DNA from: Shinella yambaruensis
GTDB lineage: Bacteria; Pseudomonadota; Alphaproteobacteria; Rhizobiales; Rhizobiaceae
Length of the DNA stretch: 64,000 nt
NCBI RefSeq assembly: GCF_022899355.1
Contig: NZ_JALJCK010000007.1
Location: 186,001-250,000 of the forward strand
Direction of reading: 5' to 3'
Position 1 is the first letter of the stretch; every line of letters starts with the position of its first letter. The notes beneath the pieces are model-generated. The model saw only the letters and a list, made by a program, of their open reading frames with translations. It did not search any database and had not been told where the DNA came from. This document shows positions 26,656-37,007 of this stretch, in pieces. The translations under genes were made by a program, and so were the position numbers.

Positions 26656-26940
26656 ATGATCGAAACGACCGCGTTGGTGAAGACCGAATTCGCGGCCAAG
26701 TATCTGGTCCAGATGTGCAAGCACTTCGCCCACAAGGTGGACGTCGAATATACGGATACCCATGGCGAATGCCGTTTTGACGGTGGTATCGCCACCTTTG
26801 ACGCAAATGCGGAGGGCCTGCGTCTGGTCGTGAAGGCTCAGACCGAGGAGGCCGTCGCATGGGCCCAGGCAGCCATCGAAAGCCATCTGGTGCGCTTCGC
26901 CTTCCGAGAAAATCTCGAAGGCCTTGTCTGGCAGCGCTGA
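26656..26940 (+). CDS. DUF2218 domain-containing protein
   Basis: Small soluble protein of 94 aa starting MIETTALVKTEFAAKYLVQM. It matches the DUF2218 pattern: CKHFAHKVDVEY, GECRFDGGIATF, and a C-terminal helix ending in FRENLEGLVWQR. No biochemical role is established. Members commonly sit beside siderophore uptake genes in rhizobia and here follow fecR after 59 nt, so a role in iron uptake is plausible. AGGAG upstream fixes the start. Confidence 0.85.
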   Translation: MIETTALVKTEFAAKYLVQMCKHFAHKVDVEYTDTHGECRFDGGIATFDANAEGLRLVVKAQTEEAVAWAQAAIESHLVRFAFRENLEGLVWQR

Positions 26941-27100
26941 GGCATTCGTCACGGAAGCGGCGGAACCATGAGGTTCCAGGAGCAAGATACCTGGTGGAGG
27001 CTGTGAATTCGAGGGCCTGACTTCACAGGATATTGCAACGAATTTTCAGTTTTTCTTATATATTTGATTCTTACCATTGGCGGATCAGGGGAGTCCGACA

Positions 27101-28948
27101 ATGAGCAAGGTATTCCGATCTTCCATCGCCTATCAGTATGCGGCGATGACTTTCGCCTTCATTTTCCTCAGCGCTGCCGTCATCGTTGGCGTCATGTACT
27201 ATAATCTGGGGCGCTATGTGCTTGGGGATGCGGCGAACGACGCCCGGGATGCCACCCGCACCATGGCCGTGCTTTATGATGCCGCCATCGAGAACGCCAC
27301 GATGGAGCTGAAGGATGGCGCCCTTGCCGCGGTGCGTGGCGAAACGATGCCGGAGCTGGCGAGCCACGATCTCGTCGATCGCACGGCCAGCTCGATTGCC
27401 GGCGTGGCGACGATCTTTGCCAAACAGGGCCCTGAATACGTTCGCATCTCCACCAATGTAAAGAAAGAGGATGGAACACGCGCTGTCGGCACGAAACTCG
27501 CCGCCGATCATCCCGCGCAGGCCGTGCTTGCCAGAGGCGAGCCCTATTTCGGCCCGGCCAAGCTCTTCGGCCGCGATTTCATGACCGGTTATTTCCCGGT
27601 GAAGAATACGGCCGGCGCCAATATCGGACTGCTGTTCATCGGGATTCCGATGGAGGTCTACTTCCAGAAGATCCACGACCTGCAGTTCCACGCCATCGTT
27701 GCCGGTGTCGTTTCCATGCTGCTCTTCGGCTGTCTTGCCTATTTCGCCGTACGTCGGGCGACGAAGCCGCTGCGTTCCCTGATCGGCGCCGTCGGCGCCA
27801 TCGCGGAAGGGCGTTTGGACACGGACATCCCCTGCCGGGCGAAGGCCAACGAATTCGGCCAGATCGCCCGCGCGCTGGAGGTCTTCCGCGAGAATGCGCA
27901 GCGGAGAATCGAGATGGAGGGGATTGCGCAACGCCAGAACGAGGAGGCTGCGGCCGAGCGCGAGCTGACGGACGCGGAGAAGCGTGAAACCGACCGGCAG
28001 ATCGAACTTGCCGTCAACCAGCTTGCGGCCGGCCTCGGCCGCCTTGCACAGGGCAATCTCTCCCAAGCCATCGACGTACCGTTCTCCGGTCGCCTCGAAC
28101 AGCTTCGCCAGGACTTCAACGCATCCTTGTCGCGGTTGCGAGATACGCTGGGCAGCATCCGGGCGAATGCGACGGCGATCCAGTCGAGCGGCGCCGACAT
28201 GCGCCGTTCCGCCGACGACCTGTCGCGGCGGACGGAATCGCAGGCCGCCTCCCTCGAGGAAACGGCGGCCGCGGTCGATGAGATCACCGTCACCGTCCGC
28301 TCCTCGGCCGAGCGCGCCCAGGAGGCCAACAACCGGGTCGCCGAGACCAAGGCAAGCGCCGACAATTCCAGTGCTGTCGTCACCAGCGCCATCGAGGCGA
28401 TGGAGCGGATCGAGGACGCGTCGCGCAAGATCGAGCAGATCATCGAGGTGATCGACGACATCGCTTTCCAGACCAACCTGCTCGCGCTCAACGCCGGTAT
28501 CGAGGCCGCACGGGCCGGAGACGCCGGCAAGGGCTTTGCGGTCGTCGCGCAGGAGGTGCGCGAACTGGCCCAACGTTCGGCGGATGCCGCCAAGGAGATC
28601 AAGGGGTTGATCGACAAGTCGACGCAGGAGGTCAGCACGGGGGCACGTCTCGTGCAGGAAACCGGGGCGGTTCTCGCTTCGATCAGCCGGCAGATCGTCG
28701 GGATCAGCGATCATGTCGCGCTGATCGCGACCGCGAGCCGCGATCAGTCGGCGGCGCTGCAGGAGGTCAACAGTTCCGTCAATCAGATGGACCAGATGAC
28801 CCAGCAGAATGCCTCCATGGTGGAACTGACGACGAGCGCCAGCCGGCATCTTGCAGGCCAGGCCGACGAGCTCATGGCGCTCATCGCCCAGTTCCGCTTC
28901 CAGGCGGAGGAACGTGGCTCCGTGGCCCGCGCATCGCGCGCCGCTTGA
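27101..28948 (+). CDS. Methyl-accepting chemotaxis protein
   Basis: Chemoreceptor of 615 aa. It has a first membrane helix at about 12-33, a periplasmic Cache-type sensor at about 40-190 (VRISTNVKKEDGTRAVGT, YFPVKNTAGANIGLLFIGIP), a second helix at about 197-219, HAMP at about 216-275, a linker coiled coil, and the signalling hairpin [20 protein letters not shown] near 460. No CheR-binding pentapeptide is seen at the C-terminus (RASRAA). The sensor resembles Cache domains that bind small organic acids, but the ligand is unknown. The start is set by GGGGAG. It is monocistronic. Confidence 0.93.
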   Translation: MSKVFRSSIAYQYAAMTFAFIFLSAAVIVGVMYYNLGRYVLGDAANDARDATRTMAVLYDAAIENATMELKDGALAAVRGETMPELASHDLVDRTASSIAGVATIFAKQGPEYVRISTNVKKEDGTRAVGTKLAADHPAQAVLARGEPYFGPAKLFGRDFMTGYFPVKNTAGANIGLLFIGIPMEVYFQKIHDLQFHAIVAGVVSMLLFGCLAYFAVRRATKPLRSLIGAVGAIAEGRLDTDIPCRAKANEFGQIARALEVFRENAQRRIEMEGIAQRQNEEAAAERELTDAEKRETDRQIELAVNQLAAGLGRLAQGNLSQAIDVPFSGRLEQLRQDFNASLSRLRDTLGSIRANATAIQSSGADMRRSADDLSRRTESQAASLEETAAAVDEITVTVRSSAERAQEANNRVAETKASADNSSAVVTSAIEAMERIEDASRKIEQIIEVIDDIAFQTNLLALNAGIEAARAGDAGKGFAVVAQEVRELAQRSADAAKEIKGLIDKSTQEVSTGARLVQETGAVLASISRQIVGISDHVALIATASRDQSAALQEVNSSVNQMDQMTQQNASMVELTTSASRHLAGQADELMALIAQFRFQAEERGSVARASRAA

Positions 28949-29060
28949 GCCGGTTCAAGGGTTCGGCTGCGGCTGCGTCCACTGGCAGGCAAGCGTGAGG
29001 TCGTGCAGGGACGGCAATGGACGTGACGATGGGGAATGAACGACAGAAACGCTGTCGTGA

Positions 29061-30074
29061 TTACCGGCTTTTCGCCATCGTCTCCCGGCGAAAGGCCGCC
29101 GGGCTCTTCGCCGTCCATTTCCGGAAGGCGCGGTGGAACGCGCTGGGTTCTGAAAAGCCGAGGCGCGTGGCGATCTCGCCGACACCCAGCGTCGTCGTCT
29201 GCAGCATCTCGATGGCGAGGTCGCGGCGGATTTCGTCGCGGATGGTCGCGTAGTTCTGGCCTTCCGCATGCAGGCGATGCCTCAGGGTGGAGGGCGACAT
29301 GCGCATCTGCGCGGCGAGGTCGTCGAAGGCGCTCCACGAGGCGGGGGGAACCTGCCGCAGGCGCTTGCGGACGCTGGCGGCAAGGCCGGCATCATAACGG
29401 TAGCGCACGAGGATGTTGGCGGGTGCGTTGCGCAGGAATTGCTTGAGCGCCTGCTCGCTGCGCGCGACGGGCAGTTTCAGCACCGAAGCATCGAAGGCGA
29501 GGCGGCTGACCGGCTGCAGGAAGCGCACGGGCGCGCCGAAGAAATGCCTGTAGTCTGCGCCGTGGTCCGGCTCGGCGCAGCGGAAATCGACCATGCGCAG
29601 CGGAATGCGCCGCCCGACGAGCCAGCAGGTGATGCCGTGCAGGAGGATCCAGTAGGTCCGGTAGGCGAAGGCGGAGCGGGCCTCCGCCAGGTCCTTGAGC
29701 ACGATCTTGGCCAGCCCGTCGGAAATTTCGAGATGCCCTTGCGGGTCCCCCAGCATGACGTTGAGGAAGCGCAACGCGCGCCGCAGCGCCTGGTCGAGGG
29801 TCCTGGCATGCAGGATGCAATGGCAGAGCAGCGTGAAGCTGCCGCTGTGCATCGGCCTGCCGCCCATGCCGAAGAACTCGTCGTCCATCTCGGCCGCGAT
29901 CGCCAGCCACAGGGCGCCGTAGCTTTCGGCGGAGATCGGCGCGTCGATCCGGCCGGGCAGGCCGACGGCCGCCAACACTGGCCCGGGCGCTTTTCCCTGT
30001 CGTATCAGGCAGTCTATCGCCTCTTCCACGAAGAAGGGTGATATCATCCGCCGTCCGGTTTCCGTCATCGTCAT
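29061..30074 (-). CDS. AraC-family regulator with arabinose-binding-domain-like N-terminus
   Basis: Regulator of 337 aa from this start. The N-terminal ligand domain (PF12625-type; FVEEAIDCLIRQGKAPGPVL, RPMHSGSFTLLCHCILHART) is followed by a C-terminal double helix-turn-helix, including MSPSTLRHRLHAEGQNYATI and GVGEIATRLGFSEPSAFHRA, FRKWTAKSPAAFR. The gene is transcribed away from the branched-chain amino acid operon and is the obvious candidate activator. The start is uncertain: an in-frame ATG at 30125 and one at 30043 have equally weak ribosome-binding sites. Confidence 0.9.
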   Translation of the reverse strand: MTMTETGRRMISPFFVEEAIDCLIRQGKAPGPVLAAVGLPGRIDAPISAESYGALWLAIAAEMDDEFFGMGGRPMHSGSFTLLCHCILHARTLDQALRRALRFLNVMLGDPQGHLEISDGLAKIVLKDLAEARSAFAYRTYWILLHGITCWLVGRRIPLRMVDFRCAEPDHGADYRHFFGAPVRFLQPVSRLAFDASVLKLPVARSEQALKQFLRNAPANILVRYRYDAGLAASVRKRLRQVPPASWSAFDDLAAQMRMSPSTLRHRLHAEGQNYATIRDEIRRDLAIEMLQTTTLGVGEIATRLGFSEPSAFHRAFRKWTAKSPAAFRRETMAKSR

Positions 30075-30230
30075 GCCCTGCGGGATGTGGTAAAACTGGC
30101 CGAAAGTTCGAGACGCTTTGGTCATCGCATGCAATACCGCGCCATCGTAGAGTGAGGCAAGACAGTCCCTGGCGGGGAATGCGCTTGGCGCCGGCCTTAC
30201 GGAAATCGAATGCGCTGGAGGAGAGCAGCC

Positions 30231-30998
30231 ATGTTGATCAGCGGAAAGACCTTTGTCGTCACCGGTGGCGGTTCGGGTCTTGGCGCGGCCGTGGCGCGCA
30301 TGCTGGCGGGCGAGGGCGCGCATGTCGTGATCGCTGACGTCAATGCCGAGGCCGGTGCTGCTATCGCCCACGAACTTGGAACCGCCGCAGCCTCCATCCG
30401 GACGGACGTGACGCAGGAGAAGGACGGTCAGGCCGCCATAGATCTCGCGCTGGAGCGTTTCGGCCATCTGCACGGGCTGGTCAATTGCGCGGGCGTCGCG
30501 CCCGGCGAGAAGGTGATCGGCCGCGACGGGCCGCACCGGCTCGACAGCTTTGCCCGCACCGTCGGCATCAATCTCATCGGCACGTTCAACATGATCCGGC
30601 TCGCCGCCGCCGCCATCGCGCGACAGGAGCCGGAGGCGGACGGCGAGCGCGGCGTCATCGTCAACACGGCCTCGGTCGCCGCCTTCGACGGGCAGGTCGG
30701 GCAGGCGGCCTATGCGGCCTCCAAGGGCGGCGTTGCGGCCATGACCTTGCCGATCGCCCGGGAGCTTGCCCGCTCCGGCATTCGGGTGGTCTCCGTCGCG
30801 CCGGGCATCTTCGAGACGCCGATGATGGCCGGCATGCCGCAGGAGGTGCAGGATTCGCTGGGGCGCAGCGTGCCCTTTCCGCCGCGCCTCGGCAAGCCGG
30901 TGGAATTTGCGGCCTTGGTGCGCCACATCTTGGAGAACGTCATGCTGAATGGCGAGGTCGTCCGCCTCGACGGCGCGCTGCGCATGGCGCCGCGCTGA
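30231..30998 (+). CDS. 3-hydroxyacyl-CoA dehydrogenase type II-like SDR (HSD10-like)
   Basis: SDR of 255 aa with TGGGSGLG near residue 12, [20 protein letters not shown], an active-site serine in [13 protein letters not shown], and the Tyr-Lys in [13 protein letters not shown]. The sequence tracks human HSD17B10-like enzymes, which oxidise 2-methyl-3-hydroxybutyryl-CoA in isoleucine breakdown and other 3-hydroxyacyl-CoAs. GGAGGAGAG precedes the ATG. It is the first gene of the operon, 22 nt before thiolase, which would cleave its product. Confidence 0.88.
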   Translation: MLISGKTFVVTGGGSGLGAAVARMLAGEGAHVVIADVNAEAGAAIAHELGTAAASIRTDVTQEKDGQAAIDLALERFGHLHGLVNCAGVAPGEKVIGRDGPHRLDSFARTVGINLIGTFNMIRLAAAAIARQEPEADGERGVIVNTASVAAFDGQVGQAAYAASKGGVAAMTLPIARELARSGIRVVSVAPGIFETPMMAGMPQEVQDSLGRSVPFPPRLGKPVEFAALVRHILENVMLNGEVVRLDGALRMAPR

Positions 30999-31020
30999 AG
31001 TTCGTTTCGGGAGGTTTATG

Positions 31021-32205
31021 ATGTTGCAGGATCCCATCGTCATCGTCGGCTCGGCCCGTACCCCGATGGGCGGCTTCCAGGGCGATCTCAAGGATGCCAC
31101 CGCGCCGCAACTCGGCGCGGCCGCGATCCGTGCGGCGCTCGAGCGCAGTGGTGTCAGCCCCGAGGCCGTCGAGGAGACGGTGTTCGGCTGCGTGCTGCCG
31201 GCCGGCCAGGGGCAGGCGCCCGCCCGGCAGGCGGCTATCGGCGCGGGCCTGCCGTTTGCCGCCGGGGCCACCACCGTCAACAAGATGTGCGGCTCGGGCA
31301 TGAAGGCCGTCATGCTGGCGCACGACCTCATCGCCGCCGGCAGCGCCTCGGTCGCCGTCGCCGGCGGCATGGAGAGCATGACCAATGCGCCTTACCTGCT
31401 CGACCGGGCGCGCGGCGGCTACCGGCTCGGCCATGGCCGGGTCATCGACCACATGTTCCTCGACGGGCTGGAAGACGCCTATGACAAGGGCCGCCTGATG
31501 GGCACCTTTGCCGAGGATTGCGCCGAGGCCTACCAGTTCACCCGCCCCGCCCAGGACGATTACGCCGTCACCTCGCTCACCCGCGCCCGAAATGCCATCG
31601 AGAGCGGCGCCTTCGACGCCGAGATCGTTCCGGTGACCGTGAAGGCAGGACGGTCGGAAACGGTCGTCGGCCGCGACGAGCAGCCCGGCAAGGCGAAACT
31701 TGAAAAGATACCGACGCTGAAGCCGGCTTTCCGCGAGGGCGGTACGGTGACGGCGGCGAATGCTTCCTCCATCTCGGACGGCGCGGCGGCGCTGGTGCTG
31801 ATGCGGCGCTCGCAGGCGGAACGCGAGGGCATCCAGCCGCTCGCCACCATCGTCGGCCATGCCACGCATGCGCAGGCGCCCAATCTCTTCGCGACCGCGC
31901 CGATCGGCGCACTTCGGAAACTCGGCGAACGCACCGGCTGGAAGCTCGGCGATGTCGATCTGTTCGAGGTCAACGAGGCCTTCGCCGTCGTCGCCATGGC
32001 GGCGATGCACGACCTCGACCTGCCGCACGACAAGGTGAATGTCCACGGCGGCGCCTGCGCGCTCGGCCACCCCATCGGCGCTTCCGGCGCGCGCGTGCTC
32101 GTCACATTGCTTTCCGCGCTGGAGCGCTACGGCATGCGGCGCGGCATGGCGACGCTCTGCATCGGCGGCGGCGAGGCGACGGCGGTGGCCATCGAGCGGC
32201 ACTGA
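31021..32205 (+). CDS. Acetyl-CoA C-acyltransferase (thiolase)
   Basis: Thiolase of 394 aa. The nucleophilic Cys is in [12 protein letters not shown] near residue 89. The second motif [12 protein letters not shown] is followed by [20 protein letters not shown] and the final catalytic Cys in [11 protein letters not shown]. It should cleave 2-methylacetoacetyl-CoA to acetyl-CoA and propionyl-CoA in isoleucine catabolism, judging by its neighbours; acetoacetyl-CoA or 3-ketoacyl-CoA is also possible. The ATG at 31018 is only 3 nt from GGGAGG, so 31021 is preferred. Confidence 0.92.
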   Translation: MLQDPIVIVGSARTPMGGFQGDLKDATAPQLGAAAIRAALERSGVSPEAVEETVFGCVLPAGQGQAPARQAAIGAGLPFAAGATTVNKMCGSGMKAVMLAHDLIAAGSASVAVAGGMESMTNAPYLLDRARGGYRLGHGRVIDHMFLDGLEDAYDKGRLMGTFAEDCAEAYQFTRPAQDDYAVTSLTRARNAIESGAFDAEIVPVTVKAGRSETVVGRDEQPGKAKLEKIPTLKPAFREGGTVTAANASSISDGAAALVLMRRSQAEREGIQPLATIVGHATHAQAPNLFATAPIGALRKLGERTGWKLGDVDLFEVNEAFAVVAMAAMHDLDLPHDKVNVHGGACALGHPIGASGARVLVTLLSALERYGMRRGMATLCIGGGEATAVAIERH

Positions 32206-32228
32206 CGGTTTCGGGGAGGAGACCGGAC

Positions 32229-33356
32229 ATGATCCTGACGGAACAGCAGACCCAGATCCGCGACATGGCGCGCGATTTTGCCCGCGAGCGGCTGGCGCCG
32301 GGCGCGGCCGAGCGGGACAAGGAAAGCCGTTTTCCCCGCGAGGAACTGAAGGAAATGGGCGAACTCGGCTTCCTCGGCATGCTGGTGCCGGAAGCCTATG
32401 GCGGCTCGGAGACGGGCGCGGTCGCCTATGCCGTGGCGCTCGAAGAAATCGCCGCGGGTGACGGCCCCTGCTCGACCATCATGAGCGTGCACAGCTCCGT
32501 CGGCTGCGTGCCCATCCTGAAATACGGCACGGAGGAGCAGAAAGAACGCTTCCTGCCGAAATTGGCTTCCGGCGAATGGATCGGCGGCTTTGCCCTGACC
32601 GAGCCGCAGGCCGGCTCCGACGCCTCGAACCTGAAATCCCGCGCCCGCCGCGACGGCGATCACTACGTCATCGACGGTGCCAAGCAGTTCATCACCTCGG
32701 GCAAGAACGGCAACCTCATCATCGTTTTCGCCGTCACCGATCCCGATGCCGGCAAGAAGGGCATTTCCGCCTTCCTCGTGCCGACCGATACGCCCGGCTA
32801 CGAGGTCGTGCGCGTCGAGGAGAAGCTGGGCCTGCATTCCTCCGACACCTGCCAGATCGCCTTTTCCGCCATGCGCATCCCGGTGGAGAACAGGCTCGGC
32901 GGAGAGGGCGAGGGCTACCGCATCGCGCTCTCCAACCTCGAAGGCGGGCGCATCGGCATTGCATCGCAGTCCGTCGGCATGGCGCGGGCGGCTTTCGAGG
33001 CGGCGCGCGACTATGCCCGCGAACGCACGGCCTTCGGCGCGCCGATCATCGAGCATCAGGCCGTCGCCTTCCGCCTCGCCGACATGGCGACGCGGATCGA
33101 GGTGGCGCGCCAGATGGTGCTGCACGCCGCTGAGTTGAAGGAGGAGGGCCTGCCCTGCCTCACGGAAGCCTCGATGGCAAAGCTGTTCGCGTCGGAAATG
33201 GCGGAGAAGGTCTGTTCCGACGCGATCCAGATCCATGGCGGCTACGGCTACATGGCGGATTACCCGGTCGAGCGCATCTACCGCGATGTCCGCATCTGCC
33301 AGATCTACGAGGGAACGAGCGACGTCCAGCGCATCGTCATTGCGCGCAATCTATAG
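32229..33356 (+). CDS. Acyl-CoA dehydrogenase (short/branched-chain type)
   Basis: FAD enzyme of 375 aa. FAD and substrate motifs are [20 protein letters not shown] and [15 protein letters not shown], and the C-terminal part has [20 protein letters not shown] followed by [20 protein letters not shown]. The Glu of YEGTSD is the catalytic base position in medium/short-chain enzymes, as in isobutyryl-CoA dehydrogenase. In this operon it most likely oxidises isobutyryl-CoA and 2-methylbutyryl-CoA. GGGGAGGAG lies before the ATG, 23 nt behind thiolase. Confidence 0.93.
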   Translation: MILTEQQTQIRDMARDFARERLAPGAAERDKESRFPREELKEMGELGFLGMLVPEAYGGSETGAVAYAVALEEIAAGDGPCSTIMSVHSSVGCVPILKYGTEEQKERFLPKLASGEWIGGFALTEPQAGSDASNLKSRARRDGDHYVIDGAKQFITSGKNGNLIIVFAVTDPDAGKKGISAFLVPTDTPGYEVVRVEEKLGLHSSDTCQIAFSAMRIPVENRLGGEGEGYRIALSNLEGGRIGIASQSVGMARAAFEAARDYARERTAFGAPIIEHQAVAFRLADMATRIEVARQMVLHAAELKEEGLPCLTEASMAKLFASEMAEKVCSDAIQIHGGYGYMADYPVERIYRDVRICQIYEGTSDVQRIVIARNL

Positions 33357-33414
33357 TGTTTGGGCTATGCCCGTCGCGGGGAGAGCGGTGGGCGTGGCCG
33401 ATAGGGAGGTATGA

Positions 33415-34653
<1,239 letters not shown>

Positions 34654-34654
34654 C

Positions 34655-35668
34655 ATGGCAAGAATGACGATGATCGAGGCCGTGCGCAGCGCCATGGACG
34701 TCTCGATGGGGCGCGACGAGGATGTGGTCGTGTTCGGCGAGGATGTCGGCTATTTCGGCGGCGTTTTCCGCGCGACGCAAGGGTTGCAGGCGAAATACGG
34801 CAAGACGCGCTGCTTCGACGCGCCGATCAACGAATCCGGCATTCTCGGCACCGCCATCGGCATGGCGGCCCATGGCCTGAAGCCCTGTGTCGAGATCCAG
34901 TTCGCCGATTACATGTATCCCGCCTACGACCAGATCACCCAGGAGGCGGCGCGCATCCGCTATCGCTCCAACGGCGATTTCACCTGCCCCATCGTCGTGC
35001 GCATGCCGACCGGCGGCGGCATTTTCGGCGGGCAGACGCACAGCCAGAGCCCGGAGGCGCTGTTCACCCATGTCTGCGGGCTGAAGGTGGTGGTCCCTTC
35101 CAATCCCTATGACGCCAAGGGCCTCCTGATCGCCGCCATCGAGGACCCGGACCCGGTGATGTTCCTCGAACCGAAGCGCCTCTACAACGGCCCCTTCGAC
35201 GGCCATCACGAAAAGCCTGTCACGCCCTGGTCGAGGCACGACCTCGGCGAGGTGCCCGAGGGGCATTACACCATCCCCATCGGCAAGGCCGAGATCCGCC
35301 GGTCGGGCGGCGCCGTCACTGTCGTCGCCTATGGCACGATGGTGCATGTGGCGCTCGCCGCGGCCGAGGAGACGGGGATCGACGCCGAGGTGATCGACCT
35401 GCGCAGCCTCCTGCCGCTCGATCTCGACACCATCGTGCAATCGGTGAAGAAGACCGGCCGCTGTGTCGTCGTGCACGAGGCGACGCTGACCTCCGGCTTC
35501 GGCGCGGAGGTCGTGTCGCTGGTTCAGGAGCACTGCTTCTACAGCCTGGAGGCGCCGGTGGTGCGCGTCACGGGCTGGGACACGCCCTATCCGCACGCGC
35601 AGGAATGGGACTATTTCCCGGGACCGGCCCGCGTCGGCAGGGCACTGAAAGAAGTGATGGAGGGCTGA
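34655..35668 (+). CDS. bkdA2: 2-oxoisovalerate dehydrogenase E1 subunit beta
   Basis: Subunit of 337 aa. Landmarks are VFGEDVGYFGGVFRATQGL, FDAPINESGILGTAIGMAAH, EIQFADYMYPAYDQI and GGGIFGGQTHSQSPEALFTH, with the C-terminal domain ending ALKEVMEG. It binds the pyrimidine side of thiamine diphosphate and forms the alpha2-beta2 E1. The ATG is 1 nt after the E1 alpha stop, and the E2 gene starts 3 nt after its own stop, so all are translationally coupled. Confidence 0.95.
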   Translation: MARMTMIEAVRSAMDVSMGRDEDVVVFGEDVGYFGGVFRATQGLQAKYGKTRCFDAPINESGILGTAIGMAAHGLKPCVEIQFADYMYPAYDQITQEAARIRYRSNGDFTCPIVVRMPTGGGIFGGQTHSQSPEALFTHVCGLKVVVPSNPYDAKGLLIAAIEDPDPVMFLEPKRLYNGPFDGHHEKPVTPWSRHDLGEVPEGHYTIPIGKAEIRRSGGAVTVVAYGTMVHVALAAAEETGIDAEVIDLRSLLPLDLDTIVQSVKKTGRCVVVHEATLTSGFGAEVVSLVQEHCFYSLEAPVVRVTGWDTPYPHAQEWDYFPGPARVGRALKEVMEG

Positions 35669-35671
35669 GGG

Positions 35672-37003
35672 ATGGGCGAGTTCGTCATCAAGATGCCCGA
35701 TGTGGGCGAGGGGGTGGCCGAGGCCGAGCTGGTCGAATGGCATGTCAAGCCGGGCGATCCGGTGCGCGAGGACATGGTCCTCGCCGCCGTGATGACCGAC
35801 AAGGCGACGGTGGAAATCCCCTCGCCGGTCAACGGCACCGTGCTCTGGCTCGGCGCCGAGATCGGCGACACGGTGGCTGTGAAAGCGCCATTGCTGCGCA
35901 TCGCCGTCGACGGGGAGGGCGAAAGTGAGAGCGTGGCGGAAAGCGTGAAGGAGGAGGAGCGGCAGCCTCTCCCTTCTCCCCACCGGGGAGAAGGTGCCCG
36001 AAGGGCGGATGAGGGGGTGTCTCTACCCTCTCCGAATGAGCCGTCTGCACCGAAGGAGCCATCCCCCTCATCCGACCCTTCGGGCCACCTTCTCCCCGCT
36101 GGGGAGAAGGGGAAAGCCTCGACGGCAGAGACAAGACCGCTCGCTTCGCCCGCCGTGCGGCTGCGTGCGCAGGAGGCCGGCGTCGACCTCAGGCAGGTGT
36201 CGGGCACCGGCCCCGCCGGCCGCATCACCCATGACGATCTCGACCAGTTTGTCGCGCGCGGCGCGCAGCCCGTCGCCGTTGCGGCCGGCCTTGCTCGCAA
36301 GACCGGCACGCAGGAGATCAAGGTCACGGGCCTGCGCCGCCGGATCGCGGAGAAGATGCGTCTCGCCAGCGCCCGCATCCCCCACATCACCTATGTCGAG
36401 GAGGTGGACGTCACCGACCTCGAAGACCTGCGCGCGACGATGAACGCCGGCCGCAAGCCCGACCAGCCGAAGCTGACCATCCTGCCCTTCCTGATGCGGG
36501 CGCTGGTCAAGACGCTGGGCGAGCAGCCCGGCGTCAACGCCACCTTCGACGACGATGCCGGTATCATCACCCGCCACAGCGCCGTCCATATCGGCATCGC
36601 CACGCAGACGCCGGCCGGCCTGACGGTGCCGGTCGTGCGCCACGCCGAGGCGCGGTCGATCTGGGACAGCGCCGCCGAGCTGACGCGCCTTGCCGACGCC
36701 GCCCGCAACGGCACCGCCGCGCGCGAGGAGCTTTCCGGCTCCACCATCACCATCACCTCGCTCGGCGCGCTCGGCGGCATCGTCACGACGCCGATCATCA
36801 ATCATCCGGAAGTGGCGATCGTCGGCGTCAACAAGATCGTGACGCGGCCGGTCTGGGACGGCAGCCAGTTCATCCCGCGCAAGATGATGAACCTGTCGTC
36901 GAGCTTCGACCACCGGATCGTCGACGGCTGGGATGCGGCGGTTTTCGTCCAGCGCATCAAGGCTTTGCTCGAAACCCCCGCCCTGATCTTCATCGAAGGC
37001 TGA
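35672..37003 (+). CDS. bkdB: Branched-chain 2-oxoacid dehydrogenase E2 (dihydrolipoyl acyltransferase)
   Basis: E2 core protein of 443 aa. The lipoyl domain has its lipoyl-lysine at K44 in [12 protein letters not shown] linker of unusual composition runs from about 80 to 155. The peripheral subunit-binding domain is [20 protein letters not shown] with [11 protein letters not shown], and the catalytic domain ends with [17 protein letters not shown] (His near 414). Residues about 99-149 of the linker are translated from a RIME-like inverted pair of palindromic repeats inserted in frame. The insert contains no stop and leaves both domains intact. It joins E1 and E3 in the complex. Confidence 0.95.
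   Translation: MGEFVIKMPDVGEGVAEAELVEWHVKPGDPVREDMVLAAVMTDKATVEIPSPVNGTVLWLGAEIGDTVAVKAPLLRIAVDGEGESESVAESVKEEERQPLPSPHRGEGARRADEGVSLPSPNEPSAPKEPSPSSDPSGHLLPAGEKGKASTAETRPLASPAVRLRAQEAGVDLRQVSGTGPAGRITHDDLDQFVARGAQPVAVAAGLARKTGTQEIKVTGLRRRIAEKMRLASARIPHITYVEEVDVTDLEDLRATMNAGRKPDQPKLTILPFLMRALVKTLGEQPGVNATFDDDAGIITRHSAVHIGIATQTPAGLTVPVVRHAEARSIWDSAAELTRLADAARNGTAAREELSGSTITITSLGALGGIVTTPIINHPEVAIVGVNKIVTRPVWDGSQFIPRKMMNLSSSFDHRIVDGWDAAVFVQRIKALLETPALIFIEG
35966..36116. repeat. RIME-like palindromic repeat, two inverted copies inside bkdB
   Basis: Two copies of an approximately 50-bp element face each other. The left copy spans about 35966-36019, with CTTCTCCCCACCGGGGAGAA and GGCGGATGAGGGGG. 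The right copy spans about 36061-36116 in reverse orientation, with CCCCCTCATCCGACCC and CTTCTCCCCGCTGGGGAGAA. Each contains its own hairpin, and together they form a larger imperfect palindrome with a 41-nt middle. The sequence resembles the rhizobial intergenic mosaic element RIME1, which is normally intergenic. Confidence 0.85.
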
Positions 37004-37007
37004 TGAC

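Noticed and set aside
26962-26994. Two small hairpins after the DUF2218 gene
   Set aside because: The stems are only 5-6 bp and no T-run follows, so a terminator cannot be claimed.
29061-31385. AraC-type regulator extended to 774 residues
   Set aside because: The extra N-terminal part is antisense to the HSD10-like and thiolase genes. The regulator domain starts near 30074, giving the usual family length.
35966-36116. Two repeat units considered as CRISPR-like
   Set aside because: There are only two copies, in opposite orientation, each with an internal hairpin and inside a gene. There are no spacers and no cas genes.
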